This document shows, piece by piece, positions 44,859 to 52,883 of a stretch of 64,000 nucleotides of DNA; positions within the stretch are counted from its first letter, which is position 1, and the number at the start of each line of letters is the position of its first letter. The stretch lies in the NCBI RefSeq assembly GCF_003253735.1, contig NZ_QKYW01000008.1, forward strand, positions 161,927 through 225,926. Direction: 5' to 3'. Source of the DNA: Pseudomonas sp. URMO17WK12:I2. GTDB lineage: Bacteria; Pseudomonadota; Gammaproteobacteria; Pseudomonadales; Pseudomonadaceae. The position numbers were made by a program, and so were the translations under genes. Below the pieces are notes generated by a model. The model worked only from the letters and a program-made list of their open reading frames with translations. It searched no databases and was not told the origin of the DNA.

Positions 44859-45797
44859 TCAATGACAGAGCCGATTGCGGCCGCTGTTCTTGGCCCGATA
44901 AAGGGCCTTGTCGGCGCGTGCGATCAGACCGGCGAGACCATCGCGGGCATTCATCTGGGCCAGGCCCAGGGAGATGGTCACGCCCGGCTGGGCACCCAGT
45001 GGTGAATAGAAGGAGCCGATCCGCTCCAGGCTCTCACGCAGGCGCTCGGCCACTTCGGCGGCCTGCTGCAACGCCAGTTCGGGCAAGAGCACCACGAATT
45101 CCTCACCGCCGTAGCGCACCAGACTGTCGCGGGTTCGCAGTTGGCGACGCAACGTATGGGCCACCAGGCACAGCGCATAGTCACCGGCCAGGTGGCCGTG
45201 CTGATCGTTGTAATCCTTGAAGTGGTCGACGTCGAGCATCAGCAGGCACAGCGGCTGCTTGTCGATCAGGCAGCGCGCACGCTCGCGCTCGAACACATGC
45301 TCCAGCCAGCGGCGGTTGAAGGCGCCGGTGAGCTTGTCGACATTGGCGTTCTGTTCGCTGTTGATCAGTTGCCGGTTGCCCTGGCGCACGCGATCACAGA
45401 GCACCTTGAGCAGGTTGTGCATCATCTGCGGCGATTGCTGGAACAGCGAACTGAGCGCGTCGCGATGCAGGCGCAGCACGCAGCTGGGTTCGGTGGCCAC
45501 CACGTAAGCGCTGGGGTGCTCGTTGTCGAGGAAGCTGATCTCTCCCGCACAGTCGCCCGGACCCAGGGTGGTCACCGGCTGGTTGTCGAGGGAGCCCAGG
45601 TACACCTTGAGGCTGCCAGTGACCACTATATAAAGGTACTGGTTGCGGTCGAACGGCGAGAGCAGCACTTCGGCTGCGTCCAGCTCGCAAGGGCGAAAGG
45701 CATCGAGCAGCCGGTTGAGGCTACCGAGCGCAACCTTGTCGAACAGGCGCAGTTGGCGAATTTGCTGCAGGTCGGTTTGCCAGTGGGCCACCTTCAT
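44859..45797 (-). CDS. cyclic-nucleotide-binding-domain diguanylate cyclase
   Basis: A 312-residue cytoplasmic protein. An N-terminal cNMP-binding/CRP-like domain (~15-130; GPGDCAGEISFLDNEHPSAYV resembles the phosphate-binding cassette) is linked to a C-terminal GGDEF domain with an intact GGEEF loop (YGGEEFVVLLPE, ~235-246). The usual Arg of the phosphate-binding cassette (RxAxV) is replaced by Ser-Ala, so cAMP binding is uncertain. It should synthesise cyclic di-GMP under control of the sensor domain. Confidence 0.88.
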   Translation of the reverse strand: MKVAHWQTDLQQIRQLRLFDKVALGSLNRLLDAFRPCELDAAEVLLSPFDRNQYLYIVVTGSLKVYLGSLDNQPVTTLGPGDCAGEISFLDNEHPSAYVVATEPSCVLRLHRDALSSLFQQSPQMMHNLLKVLCDRVRQGNRQLINSEQNANVDKLTGAFNRRWLEHVFERERARCLIDKQPLCLLMLDVDHFKDYNDQHGHLAGDYALCLVAHTLRRQLRTRDSLVRYGGEEFVVLLPELALQQAAEVAERLRESLERIGSFYSPLGAQPGVTISLGLAQMNARDGLAGLIARADKALYRAKNSGRNRLCH

Positions 45798-46003
45798 GGC
45801 ATCAGCATCCTTGCTTGAACACGCGTAACGATAGGCATCGCCAACGCTCCCATGGGTCGATGACGGCGTTCGTGGTCAACGAACGGTCTCATTCGGGTGA
45901 CAGTATCGCCCGCCAGTCAGGCTGACAATCGTCTTGCGTCGTGCCGACGACCGGCGGCGCGGGGACTGTGAATAGCGTCACAGGCGCGCCGCCAAAACCC
46001 GCG

Positions 46004-46657
46004 TTACAGACGGGCCGCGAGCCAGGTACCGATATCCCGTATCTCTTCTGGTAACACCTCATGGGCCATCGGGTACTCCTGCCAGGCCACGCTGACGCCG
46101 CGCTGCTGCAGCCAGTCGTGAGCGCTGCGGCCCATCCCGGGCAGTACCACGCCATCCTGTTTGCCGTGCAGGCAATAGACCGGTATGGCGCGCTGGGTGT
46201 CGCTCAACTGCAGCTCGTCTGCAAAGCTGGGCGCATAGGTCGACAGGGCCAGCACGCCGCCCAGTGCTCCCTGCCAGCGCAGGAAGGCGGTATGCAGCAC
46301 CACCGCGCCGCCCTGGGAAAAACCGGCCAGGAAGATGCGTTGCGGGTCGATGCCGTCGCCCTGCTGCGCTTCGATCAGGGCGATGACCTGCTCGGCGGAC
46401 TGCTCGAGCTGCTGACGATCGATCGCCCGGGCCGGGCTCATGGCCAGGATGTCGTACCAGCTGGGCATCGCGTAGCCGCCGTTGATGGTTACCGGGCGGG
46501 TGGGCGCCTGGGGCAGGACGAAGCGCGTGCTGCGCAACGACTGCTGCAGCGCCTGGGCGACCGGCTGGAAATCGAAGCGGTCTGCACCCAGGCCGTGCAG
46601 CCAGATGACGCACGAATCGGTGGGAAGTGGGGGCTGCAGTAGCAATGTGGTATCCAT
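46004..46657 (-). CDS. alpha/beta-hydrolase carboxylesterase (phospholipase/carboxylesterase family)
   Basis: A 217-residue protein of the acyl-protein thioesterase-like carboxylesterase family. It has the nucleophile motif GFSQGGA (~112-118), Asp in LHGKQDGVV and His in YPMAHEVL, and LHGLGADRFDF forms the oxyanion region. It has no signal peptide. The start MDTTLLLQPPLP at 46657 is chosen because GGAG lies 6 bp upstream, and the upstream TTG at 46669 contains that site. The substrate is unknown; short-chain esters are typical. Confidence 0.9.
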   Translation of the reverse strand: MDTTLLLQPPLPTDSCVIWLHGLGADRFDFQPVAQALQQSLRSTRFVLPQAPTRPVTINGGYAMPSWYDILAMSPARAIDRQQLEQSAEQVIALIEAQQGDGIDPQRIFLAGFSQGGAVVLHTAFLRWQGALGGVLALSTYAPSFADELQLSDTQRAIPVYCLHGKQDGVVLPGMGRSAHDWLQQRGVSVAWQEYPMAHEVLPEEIRDIGTWLAARL

Positions 46658-46795
46658 GTGTTGCTCCAATGTGGGGCCTGTGCGTTATTTTGGTGCGCGA
46701 CTGTTTTCCGTCACTGTACTGATCCATGAACTAGATGTCGCAAGATTACAACTTTGCCCCCTTGACCCGCCTATCTCGCGGCTAAAAACGTGGTG

Positions 46796-46811
46796 TGGTA
46801 TGGCCTTTGCT
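46796..46811 (+). promoter_or_regulatory. candidate sigma54 promoter of the aapJQMP operon
   Basis: TGGTATG-GCCT-TTGCT keeps the invariant GG and GC of the -24/-12 consensus at the correct 12-bp offset and differs at two positions. It predicts a leader of about 315 nt before aapJ. This fits nitrogen or amino-acid responsive control, but the distance to the gene lowers confidence. Confidence 0.5.
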
Positions 46812-47108
46812 ATAGAGCAATGGACTGATGTCGCCGGCCTGGCGTGGTAACACCACTCCAAGCCGCGGAGCAGACGGGAAAGCCGATTTGATGGGGTTTC
46901 CAAAAGGTTCGCCGGGCGCTGCATGCCCGTCGATGTGCAAATTCGCGATCCGTCTCGGGCCTGTTCACCAACGGGCTGGTGCAAGCGTCGATGACCTGCT
47001 CTCGAATAGGTCACGGTACTGGCACCGAGGCCTGGTCACCGGTCTACACTGTTGCTGCCAATAGTGACGACATGCCCCAAAAGGGTACGGCGATCTGGCT
47101 GAGACTCC

Positions 47109-47124
47109 AACACAACAAAAGCAA
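47109..47124 (+). promoter_or_regulatory. putative Hfq/Crc (catabolite repression) A-rich site upstream of aapJ
   Basis: AACACAACAAAAGCAA lies immediately before the CCGGAG ribosome site of aapJ. It resembles the A-rich AAnAAnAA targets through which Hfq-Crc represses translation of amino-acid uptake genes in pseudomonads. The match is approximate. Confidence 0.4.
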
Positions 47125-47138
47125 CCGGAGAATGTTCA

Positions 47139-48167
47139 ATGAAGATGGTTAAAACCACCCTGGCGATGTTGACCGCCGCCGCCGTTCTGGGCGCTGCAGG
47201 CATGGCTCACGCCGGTGCCACCCTGGACGCCGTGAAGAAGAAGGGCTTTGTACAGTGTGGCGTCAGTGACGGCTTGCCGGGTTTCTCGGTGCCGGATGCC
47301 AAGGGCAACTACCAGGGCATCGACGTCGATATCTGCCGCGGTGTGGCCGCAGCAGTGCTGGGCGATGCCAGCAAAGTCAAATACAGCCCGCTGACCGCCA
47401 AGGAGCGTTTCACCGCCATTCAGTCCGGTGAAGTCGACGTGCTGTCGCGCAACACCACCTGGACCAGCTCCCGCGACGGCGGCATGGGCCTGGTGTTCAC
47501 CGGCGTGACCTACTACGACGGCATCGGCTTCCTGGTCAACAAGAAGCTGGGCGTTGCCAGCGCCAAGGAACTCGATGGCGCGACCATCTGTATCCAGGCA
47601 GGCACCACCACCGAGCTGAACGTCTCCGACTACTTCCGCTCCAACGGCCTCAAGTACACCCCGATCACCTTCGACACCTCCGACGAAAGCGCCAAGTCGC
47701 TGGAAGCCGGCCGTTGCGACGTGCTGACCTCCGACCAGTCGCAGCTGTACGCACAGCGCATCAAGCTGGGCGCACCGGATGACTGGGTAGTGCTGCCGGA
47801 AGTGATCTCCAAGGAGCCGCTGGGCCCGCTGGTTCGTCGTGGCGACGAAGACTGGATGGCTATCGTCAAGTGGACCCTGTTCGCCATGCTCAACGCCGAA
47901 GAGCTGGGTGTCGACTCCAAGAACGTCGAAGCCCTGGCCAAGGAAACCAAGAACCCGGACGTAGCCCGTATGCTGGGTGCTGACGGTGAGTACGGTAAAG
48001 ACCTGAAGCTGCCGAAAGACTGGGTCGTCCAGATCGTCAAGCAGGTCGGTAACTACGGCGAAGTGTTCGAGCGCAACATCGGCAAAGGCAGCGAGCTGAA
48101 AATCGAGCGTGGCCTCAACGCTCTGTGGAACAAAGGCGGTCTGCACTACGCACCTCCAGTGCGTTGA
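47139..48167 (+). CDS. aapJ: general L-amino acid ABC transporter, periplasmic binding protein
   Basis: A 342-residue protein with a signal peptide (cleavage near residue 25, GMAHA-GATL) and a type-II solute-binding domain. The segments KGFVQCGVSDGLPGFSVPD, GIDVDICRGVAAAVLGD, RNTTWTSSRDGGMGL and LTSDQSQLYAQRI (in pieces) match AapJ. It captures amino acids for the AapQMP permease. It is the first gene of a four-gene operon, with a hairpin in the intercistronic gap. Confidence 0.95.
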   Translation: MKMVKTTLAMLTAAAVLGAAGMAHAGATLDAVKKKGFVQCGVSDGLPGFSVPDAKGNYQGIDVDICRGVAAAVLGDASKVKYSPLTAKERFTAIQSGEVDVLSRNTTWTSSRDGGMGLVFTGVTYYDGIGFLVNKKLGVASAKELDGATICIQAGTTTELNVSDYFRSNGLKYTPITFDTSDESAKSLEAGRCDVLTSDQSQLYAQRIKLGAPDDWVVLPEVISKEPLGPLVRRGDEDWMAIVKWTLFAMLNAEELGVDSKNVEALAKETKNPDVARMLGADGEYGKDLKLPKDWVVQIVKQVGNYGEVFERNIGKGSELKIERGLNALWNKGGLHYAPPVR

Positions 48168-48176
48168 TTGACCTGT

Positions 48177-48200
48177 CGCCCGGCAGTGCACTGCCGGGCG
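48177..48200 (+). terminator. intercistronic hairpin after aapJ
   Basis: CGCCCGGCAG-TGCA-CTGCCGGGCG is a perfect 10-bp stem followed by ATTTTCG. It probably acts as a partial terminator or 3'-end stabiliser, giving more binding protein than permease. Confidence 0.7.
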
Positions 48201-48231
48201 ATTTTCGTTCCGTTATACCTGGGGCATTCCC

Positions 48232-49410
48232 ATGCAGAAAAACATCGGCGCACCGCAGGGGTTCTCCCTTAGCGATCCACGTGTGCGCGCCTGGCTATTC
48301 CAGATCATTACCGTTGTGGCCGTGGTCGCAATGGGCTGGTTCCTGTTCAGCAATACGCAGACCAACCTGCAACACCGGGGCATCACCTCGGGCTTCGACT
48401 TCCTCGAGCGCAGTGCCGGCTTCGGCATCGCCCAGCACCTGATCAGCTACACCGAAGCGGACAGCTATGCCCGCGTCTTCGTGATCGGCCTGCTCAATAC
48501 TCTGCTGGTGTCGTTCATCGGCATCGTGCTGGCTACCTTCCTCGGCTTCGTCATCGGTGTCGCGCGCCTGTCGCCGAACTGGATGATCAGCAAGCTGGCC
48601 ACCGTGTACATCGAGATCTTCCGCAACATCCCGCCGTTGCTGCAGATTCTCTTCTGGTACTTCGCCGTGTTGCTGCCGCTGCCCGGGCCGCGTGCCAGCA
48701 TCAGCGTCGGCGACAGCTTCTTCCTCAGCAACCGTGGCCTGAACATGCCGGCTGCCGAGGCGACCGGCGGATTCTGGCCGTTCGTGGTCGGCCTGGTCAT
48801 TACCCTGGTGGCCATCGTGATGATGACGCGCTGGGCCAACAAGCGCTTCGAGGCCACCGGGCAGCCGTTCCACAAGTTCTGGGTCGGCCTGGGTCTGGCG
48901 ATTGTCATCCCGACTTTGTTCGCCCTGGTCTTCGGCAGCCCGCTGCACTGGTCGGTACCCGAGCTCAAGGGCTTCAACTTCGTGGCCGGCTGGGTAATGA
49001 TTCCCGAGTTGCTGGCGCTGACCATCGCGCTGACCGTCTACACCGCGGCGTTCATCGCCGAGAACGTGCGTTCCGGGATCAACTCGGTCAGCCACGGCCA
49101 GACCGAAGCTGCCCGCTCCCTGGGCCTGCGCCCCGGCCCGACGCTGCGCAAGGTGATCATCCCGCAAGCCATGCGTGTGATCATTCCGCCGCTGACCAGC
49201 CAATACCTGAACCTGGCGAAGAACTCGTCCCTGGCTGCCGGTATCGGCTACCCGGACATGGTGTCGCTGTTCGCCGGTACCGTACTCAACCAGACCGGTC
49301 AGGCCATCGAGGTGATTGCCATCACCATGAGCGTCTACCTGGCGATCAGTATCAGCATTTCCCTGCTGATGAACTGGTACAACAAGCGCATCGCGCTGAT
49401 CGAGCGGTGA
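48232..49410 (+). CDS. aapQ: general L-amino acid ABC transporter, permease AapQ
   Basis: A 392-residue polytopic protein with the HisM-type permease domain. It has an EAA-like cytoplasmic loop (EAARSLGLRPGPTLRKVIIPQAMRVI, quoted in part) near residue 295-320 and about eight membrane helices. It forms the transmembrane pore with AapM. It follows aapJ after the hairpin and precedes aapM by 12 bp. Confidence 0.95.
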   Translation: MQKNIGAPQGFSLSDPRVRAWLFQIITVVAVVAMGWFLFSNTQTNLQHRGITSGFDFLERSAGFGIAQHLISYTEADSYARVFVIGLLNTLLVSFIGIVLATFLGFVIGVARLSPNWMISKLATVYIEIFRNIPPLLQILFWYFAVLLPLPGPRASISVGDSFFLSNRGLNMPAAEATGGFWPFVVGLVITLVAIVMMTRWANKRFEATGQPFHKFWVGLGLAIVIPTLFALVFGSPLHWSVPELKGFNFVAGWVMIPELLALTIALTVYTAAFIAENVRSGINSVSHGQTEAARSLGLRPGPTLRKVIIPQAMRVIIPPLTSQYLNLAKNSSLAAGIGYPDMVSLFAGTVLNQTGQAIEVIAITMSVYLAISISISLLMNWYNKRIALIER

Positions 49411-49422
49411 GGACCTAGCGCA

Positions 49423-50520
49423 ATGAGCACTCATACTTTCAAACCGGATTTGCCGCCACCCAGCTCCAGCGTTGGCGCCGTCGCCTGGATGCGCAGCAAT
49501 CTGTTCTCCAGCTGGCTCAATACGCTGCTGACCCTGTTCGCCATCTACCTCATCTGGCTGATGGTGCCGCCGCTGCTCAAGTGGGCGCTGTTCGACGCCA
49601 ACTGGGTGGGCACCACCCGCGCTGATTGCACCAAGGAGGGCGCCTGCTGGGTGTTCATCCAGTCGCGCTTCAGCCAGTTCATGTACGGCTTCTACCCCAG
49701 CGAGCTGCGCTGGCGCGTGGACCTGACCGCGGTGCTGGCCATCGTCGGTGCCGCGCCGCTGTTCATCTCCAAGTTCCCGCGCAAGGCCGTCTACGGCATC
49801 GGCTTTCTGGTGATCTACCCGATCGTCGCCTGGTGCCTGCTGCACGGTGGTGTGTTCGGCCTGGACACCGTGGCCACCAGCCGTTGGGGCGGCCTGATGC
49901 TGACCCTGGTGATCGCCGCCGTCGGTATCGCCGGTGCGTTGCCGCTGGGCATCCTGCTGGCATTGGGGCGTCGCTCCAACATGCCGGCGGTGAAGGTGGT
50001 CTGCGTGACCTTCATCGAGTTCTGGCGTGGTGTGCCGCTGATCACCGTGCTGTTCATGTCCTCGGTGATGCTGCCGCTGTTCCTGCCCGAGGGCATGAGC
50101 TTCGACAAGCTGATGCGCGCACTGATCGGCGTGATCCTGTTCCAGTCGGCCTACATCGCCGAAGTGGTGCGTGGTGGGCTGCAGGCGATTCCCAAAGGGC
50201 AATACGAAGCGGCTGGCGCCATGGGCCTGGGCTACTGGCGGATGATGGGTCTGGTGATCCTGCCGCAAGCGCTCAAGCTGGTGATTCCGGGCATCGTCAA
50301 CACCTTCATCGCCCTGTTCAAGGACACCAGCCTGGTGATCATCATCGGCCTGTTCGACCTGCTCAACAGTGTCAAGCAGGCGGCTGCCGACCCGGCATGG
50401 CTGGGCATGGCGACCGAAGGCTATGTGTTCGCCGCCCTGATTTTCTGGATTTTCTGTTTTGGTATGTCGCGCTATTCCCTCCACCTGGAGCGCAAGCTCG
50501 ACACTGGCCACAAGCGTTAG
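49423..50520 (+). CDS. aapM: general L-amino acid ABC transporter, permease AapM
   Basis: A 365-residue permease with a long N-terminal part containing a cysteine-bearing periplasmic loop (RADCTKEGACWVFIQSRF). The C-terminal permease domain has the EAA loop EAAGAMGLGYWRMMGLVILPQALKL (in part, ~265-290). It partners AapQ. It is separated from aapP by 11 bp, with TAGGAGTCACTTAG as ribosome site for the latter. Confidence 0.95.
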   Translation: MSTHTFKPDLPPPSSSVGAVAWMRSNLFSSWLNTLLTLFAIYLIWLMVPPLLKWALFDANWVGTTRADCTKEGACWVFIQSRFSQFMYGFYPSELRWRVDLTAVLAIVGAAPLFISKFPRKAVYGIGFLVIYPIVAWCLLHGGVFGLDTVATSRWGGLMLTLVIAAVGIAGALPLGILLALGRRSNMPAVKVVCVTFIEFWRGVPLITVLFMSSVMLPLFLPEGMSFDKLMRALIGVILFQSAYIAEVVRGGLQAIPKGQYEAAGAMGLGYWRMMGLVILPQALKLVIPGIVNTFIALFKDTSLVIIIGLFDLLNSVKQAAADPAWLGMATEGYVFAALIFWIFCFGMSRYSLHLERKLDTGHKR

Positions 50521-50531
50521 GAGTCACTTAG

Positions 50532-51293
50532 ATGAGCGAAGCAAACAAGCAACCCAGCGCCGAGCCGATCATTCAGCTGCAGGGCGTGAACAAGTGGTAC
50601 GGCCAGTTCCACGTACTCAAGGACATCAACCTGGACGTGCGCCAGGGCGAACGTATCGTGCTGTGCGGCCCGTCGGGCTCGGGCAAGTCGACCACCATCC
50701 GCTGCATCAACCGCCTGGAGGAACACCAGGCCGGGCGCATCGTGGTCGATGGCACCGAACTGACCCGTGACCTCAAGGACATCGAGACCGTGCGCCGCGA
50801 AGTTGGCATGGTGTTCCAGCACTTCAACCTGTTCCCGCACCTGACCGTGCTGCAGAACTGCATCCTGGCGCCGATGTGGGTACGCAAGATGCCCAAGCGC
50901 AAGGCCGAGGAAATCGCCATGCATTACCTGGAGCGCGTACGCATTCCGGAGCAGGCGCACAAGTTCCCGGGGCAACTGTCCGGCGGCCAGCAGCAGCGTG
51001 TGGCGATTGCCCGCGCGCTGTGCATGAAGCCCAAGATCATGCTGTTCGATGAGCCGACCTCGGCACTCGACCCGGAGATGGTCAAGGAAGTTCTCGACAC
51101 CATGATCGGCCTGGCCCAGGACGGCATGACCATGCTCTGCGTGACCCACGAGATGGGCTTCGCCCGTACCGTGGCCGACCGTGTGATCTTCATGGACAAG
51201 GGCGAGATCGTCGAACAGGCCGAGCCGAATGCCTTCTTCGACAACCCGCAGAACGAGCGTACCAAGCTGTTCCTGGGGCAGATTCTGCACTGA
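50532..51293 (+). CDS. aapP: general L-amino acid ABC transporter, ATP-binding protein AapP
   Basis: A 253-residue ABC ATPase: Walker A GPSGSGKS (46-53), signature LSGGQ (149-153), Walker B ILMFDEP-like IMLFDEP (169-175) and the switch histidine in VTHEMGFA. It powers amino-acid import through AapQM. It is the last gene of the operon and is followed by a strong terminator. Confidence 0.97.
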   Translation: MSEANKQPSAEPIIQLQGVNKWYGQFHVLKDINLDVRQGERIVLCGPSGSGKSTTIRCINRLEEHQAGRIVVDGTELTRDLKDIETVRREVGMVFQHFNLFPHLTVLQNCILAPMWVRKMPKRKAEEIAMHYLERVRIPEQAHKFPGQLSGGQQQRVAIARALCMKPKIMLFDEPTSALDPEMVKEVLDTMIGLAQDGMTMLCVTHEMGFARTVADRVIFMDKGEIVEQAEPNAFFDNPQNERTKLFLGQILH

Positions 51294-51344
51294 GGATGGG
51301 TGAGCAGAGCGCAGACACGGGTCTGCGCTTTGTCGGAAACGCCA

Positions 51345-51380
51345 TAAAAAACGCCGGGGCTCATGCCCCGGCGTTTTTTT
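51345..51380 (+). terminator. intrinsic terminator of the aapJQMP operon
   Basis: AAAAAACGCCGGGGC-TCAT-GCCCCGGCGTTTTTTT is a perfect 15-bp stem with a T7 run, 52 bp after the aapP stop. Confidence 0.95.
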
Positions 51381-51491
51381 GGTTCTTGGCATTGTTTGGG
51401 CAGCGGGCGGGTTAACACCAGACTGGCAAAAGTGTTCGCTGTCGATGACCTGGCACTCTCCATTAACCAGCTGCCTGGCATGATGGGTTTC

Positions 51492-51832
51492 GCCCCTTAC
51501 GGGCGAGTCACTTTCTCTTGCTTGCCCAAGAGAAAGTAACCAAAGAGAAGGGCACCCCACCATCCGGCCCCGGCTGCGCCGGGGTTCCCTCGCTCCATCA
51601 CTGTTCCAGGGGCACGCTGCGAAGGGCCATCCCTGGCCCATCGCAGCTCTCGCGGCATCCATGCCGCTCAACCCCTTACACAGCGATTCCACTCGGCCTC
51701 CTGAAGGGGACTTCGGCGTCGCCTGCGCGATTGCAGCCCAAGAGCAAAAGCAGGCGTTTTCGAGCTGAGCTTTTGGAAATCTTGCAGGCTCGCGCCTTGT
51801 TCCCATCAGAAGTGTTGCGCCCGTAAGGGGCG
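51492..51832. mobile_element. ~340-bp non-coding element with 15-bp terminal inverted repeats
   Basis: CGCCCCTTACGGGCG (51492-51506) and CGCCCGTAAGGGGCG (51818-51832) are perfect inverted repeats. Just inside the left end lies a hairpin CTTTCTCTTGCTTGCCCAAGAGAAAG, quoted here as arms CTTTCTCTTG/CAAGAGAAAG. The interior contains only spurious short frames and GC-rich inverted stretches. I recognise the CTTTCTCTTG...AAGGGCACCCC type of sequence as a dispersed repeat of pseudomonads and relatives. It may be MITE-like; no target duplication is clear. Confidence 0.6.
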
Positions 51833-51976
51833 CTACACAAAGGTGCAGGAGGCGCGATATTGGATAGTTCTACGCCAGTGCACCATACGCACCTCGGTGC
51901 CGGGCGCATTCACCTCGTGAAAATTCGAAGAACCTTTTGTGGGAGGAAGCAGATTGGGCCTATCGACTCCTCAGTC

Positions 51977-52873
51977 TCACGGCTTGTTCTGGGGTTGCAG
52001 ATAGCTGTTGATGATCGCCGAGAAATCCAGCCCACCATGCCCGTCGCAGCTGAAGCGCTGGTAGAGCTGTTGGGCGAGGGCGCCGAGTATCACCGGTTGC
52101 CTGATCTGCCGCGCCGCTTCGGTGGCCAGGCCGAGATCCTTGAGCATCAGGTCGGTGCCGAAGCCGCCGCTGTAATCGCGCGAGGCCGGCACGTTGTCGA
52201 GCACGCCGGGGTAGGGGTTGTTGGTGTCCGAACTCCAGCAACGCCCGCTCGACGTATTGATGACATTCGCCAGCACCTTGGCGTCGATGCCCAGAGACAC
52301 TCCCAGCGACATGGCCTCGGCAACGCCGATCATGGAGATGCCCAGCAGCATGTTGTTGGCCACCTTCGCCACCTGGCCGTTACCGTTGCCGCCGCAGTGC
52401 ACGATGTTGCGGCCCATGGCCGCGAGAACCGGCTGTGCCTTGGCAAAGTCCGCCTCGGCGCCGCCGACCATAAAGGTCAGGGTACCCGCCGCCGCACCGC
52501 CGGTGCCCCCAGACACCGGTGCATCGAGCATCGGGTTGCCGTGGGCGGCCGCCGCCTTGGCGACTTCCCGGGCGGCCAGCGGGTCGATGGTCGAGCAGTC
52601 GATCAGCAGCACGCCCGGCGCCACCTTGGCCAGCAGGCCGTCATCGCCGAGATACACCGTTTTGACCTGGGCCGAGGCCGGTAGCATGGTGATCACCACG
52701 TCGGCGTCCTGCAGCACGCCGCTGGCGGTCTCGGCGCCGGTGGCACCGGCTTGCACCAGGGCGGCGACCGCGCCGGTGGCCAGGTCGAAGACGCGCAGCG
52801 CGTGGCCTGCCTTGAGCAGATTGTGGGCCATGGGCGCGCCCATGTTGCCCAGGCCGATGAATCCGATATTCAT
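51977..52873 (-). CDS. mmsB: 3-hydroxyisobutyrate dehydrogenase
   Basis: A 298-residue beta-hydroxyacid dehydrogenase. It has the N-terminal Rossmann motif GFIGLGNMGAPMA, the substrate-binding DAPVSGGTGGA (~118-128) and the catalytic Lys170 in GNGQVAKVANNM. It oxidises 3-hydroxyisobutyrate to methylmalonate semialdehyde with NAD in valine breakdown. It lies 10 bp after mmsA on the same strand, the classic mmsAB pair. Confidence 0.95.
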   Translation of the reverse strand: MNIGFIGLGNMGAPMAHNLLKAGHALRVFDLATGAVAALVQAGATGAETASGVLQDADVVITMLPASAQVKTVYLGDDGLLAKVAPGVLLIDCSTIDPLAAREVAKAAAAHGNPMLDAPVSGGTGGAAAGTLTFMVGGAEADFAKAQPVLAAMGRNIVHCGGNGNGQVAKVANNMLLGISMIGVAEAMSLGVSLGIDAKVLANVINTSSGRCWSSDTNNPYPGVLDNVPASRDYSGGFGTDLMLKDLGLATEAARQIRQPVILGALAQQLYQRFSCDGHGGLDFSAIINSYLQPQNKP

Positions 52874-52883
52874 GGTCGTCGCC

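Larger units (their letters stand above)
46658..47138. other. esterase-aapJ intergenic region
   Basis: 481 bp without a credible gene, between divergent genes. It contains a sigma54-like promoter at 46796-46811 and an A-rich possible Hfq/Crc motif at 47109-47124 just before the aapJ ribosome site (CCGGAGA). Several GC-rich inverted stretches exist between, but no riboswitch class was recognised. Confidence 0.55.

Noticed and set aside
48295..50511. 738-codon minus-strand frame over aapQM
   Set aside because: His/Gln/Arg-rich translation typical of the reverse frame of membrane-protein genes.
51518..51826. 102-codon frame inside the 51.5-kb element
   Set aside because: Non-conserved-looking composition, no ribosome site, confined to the repeat.
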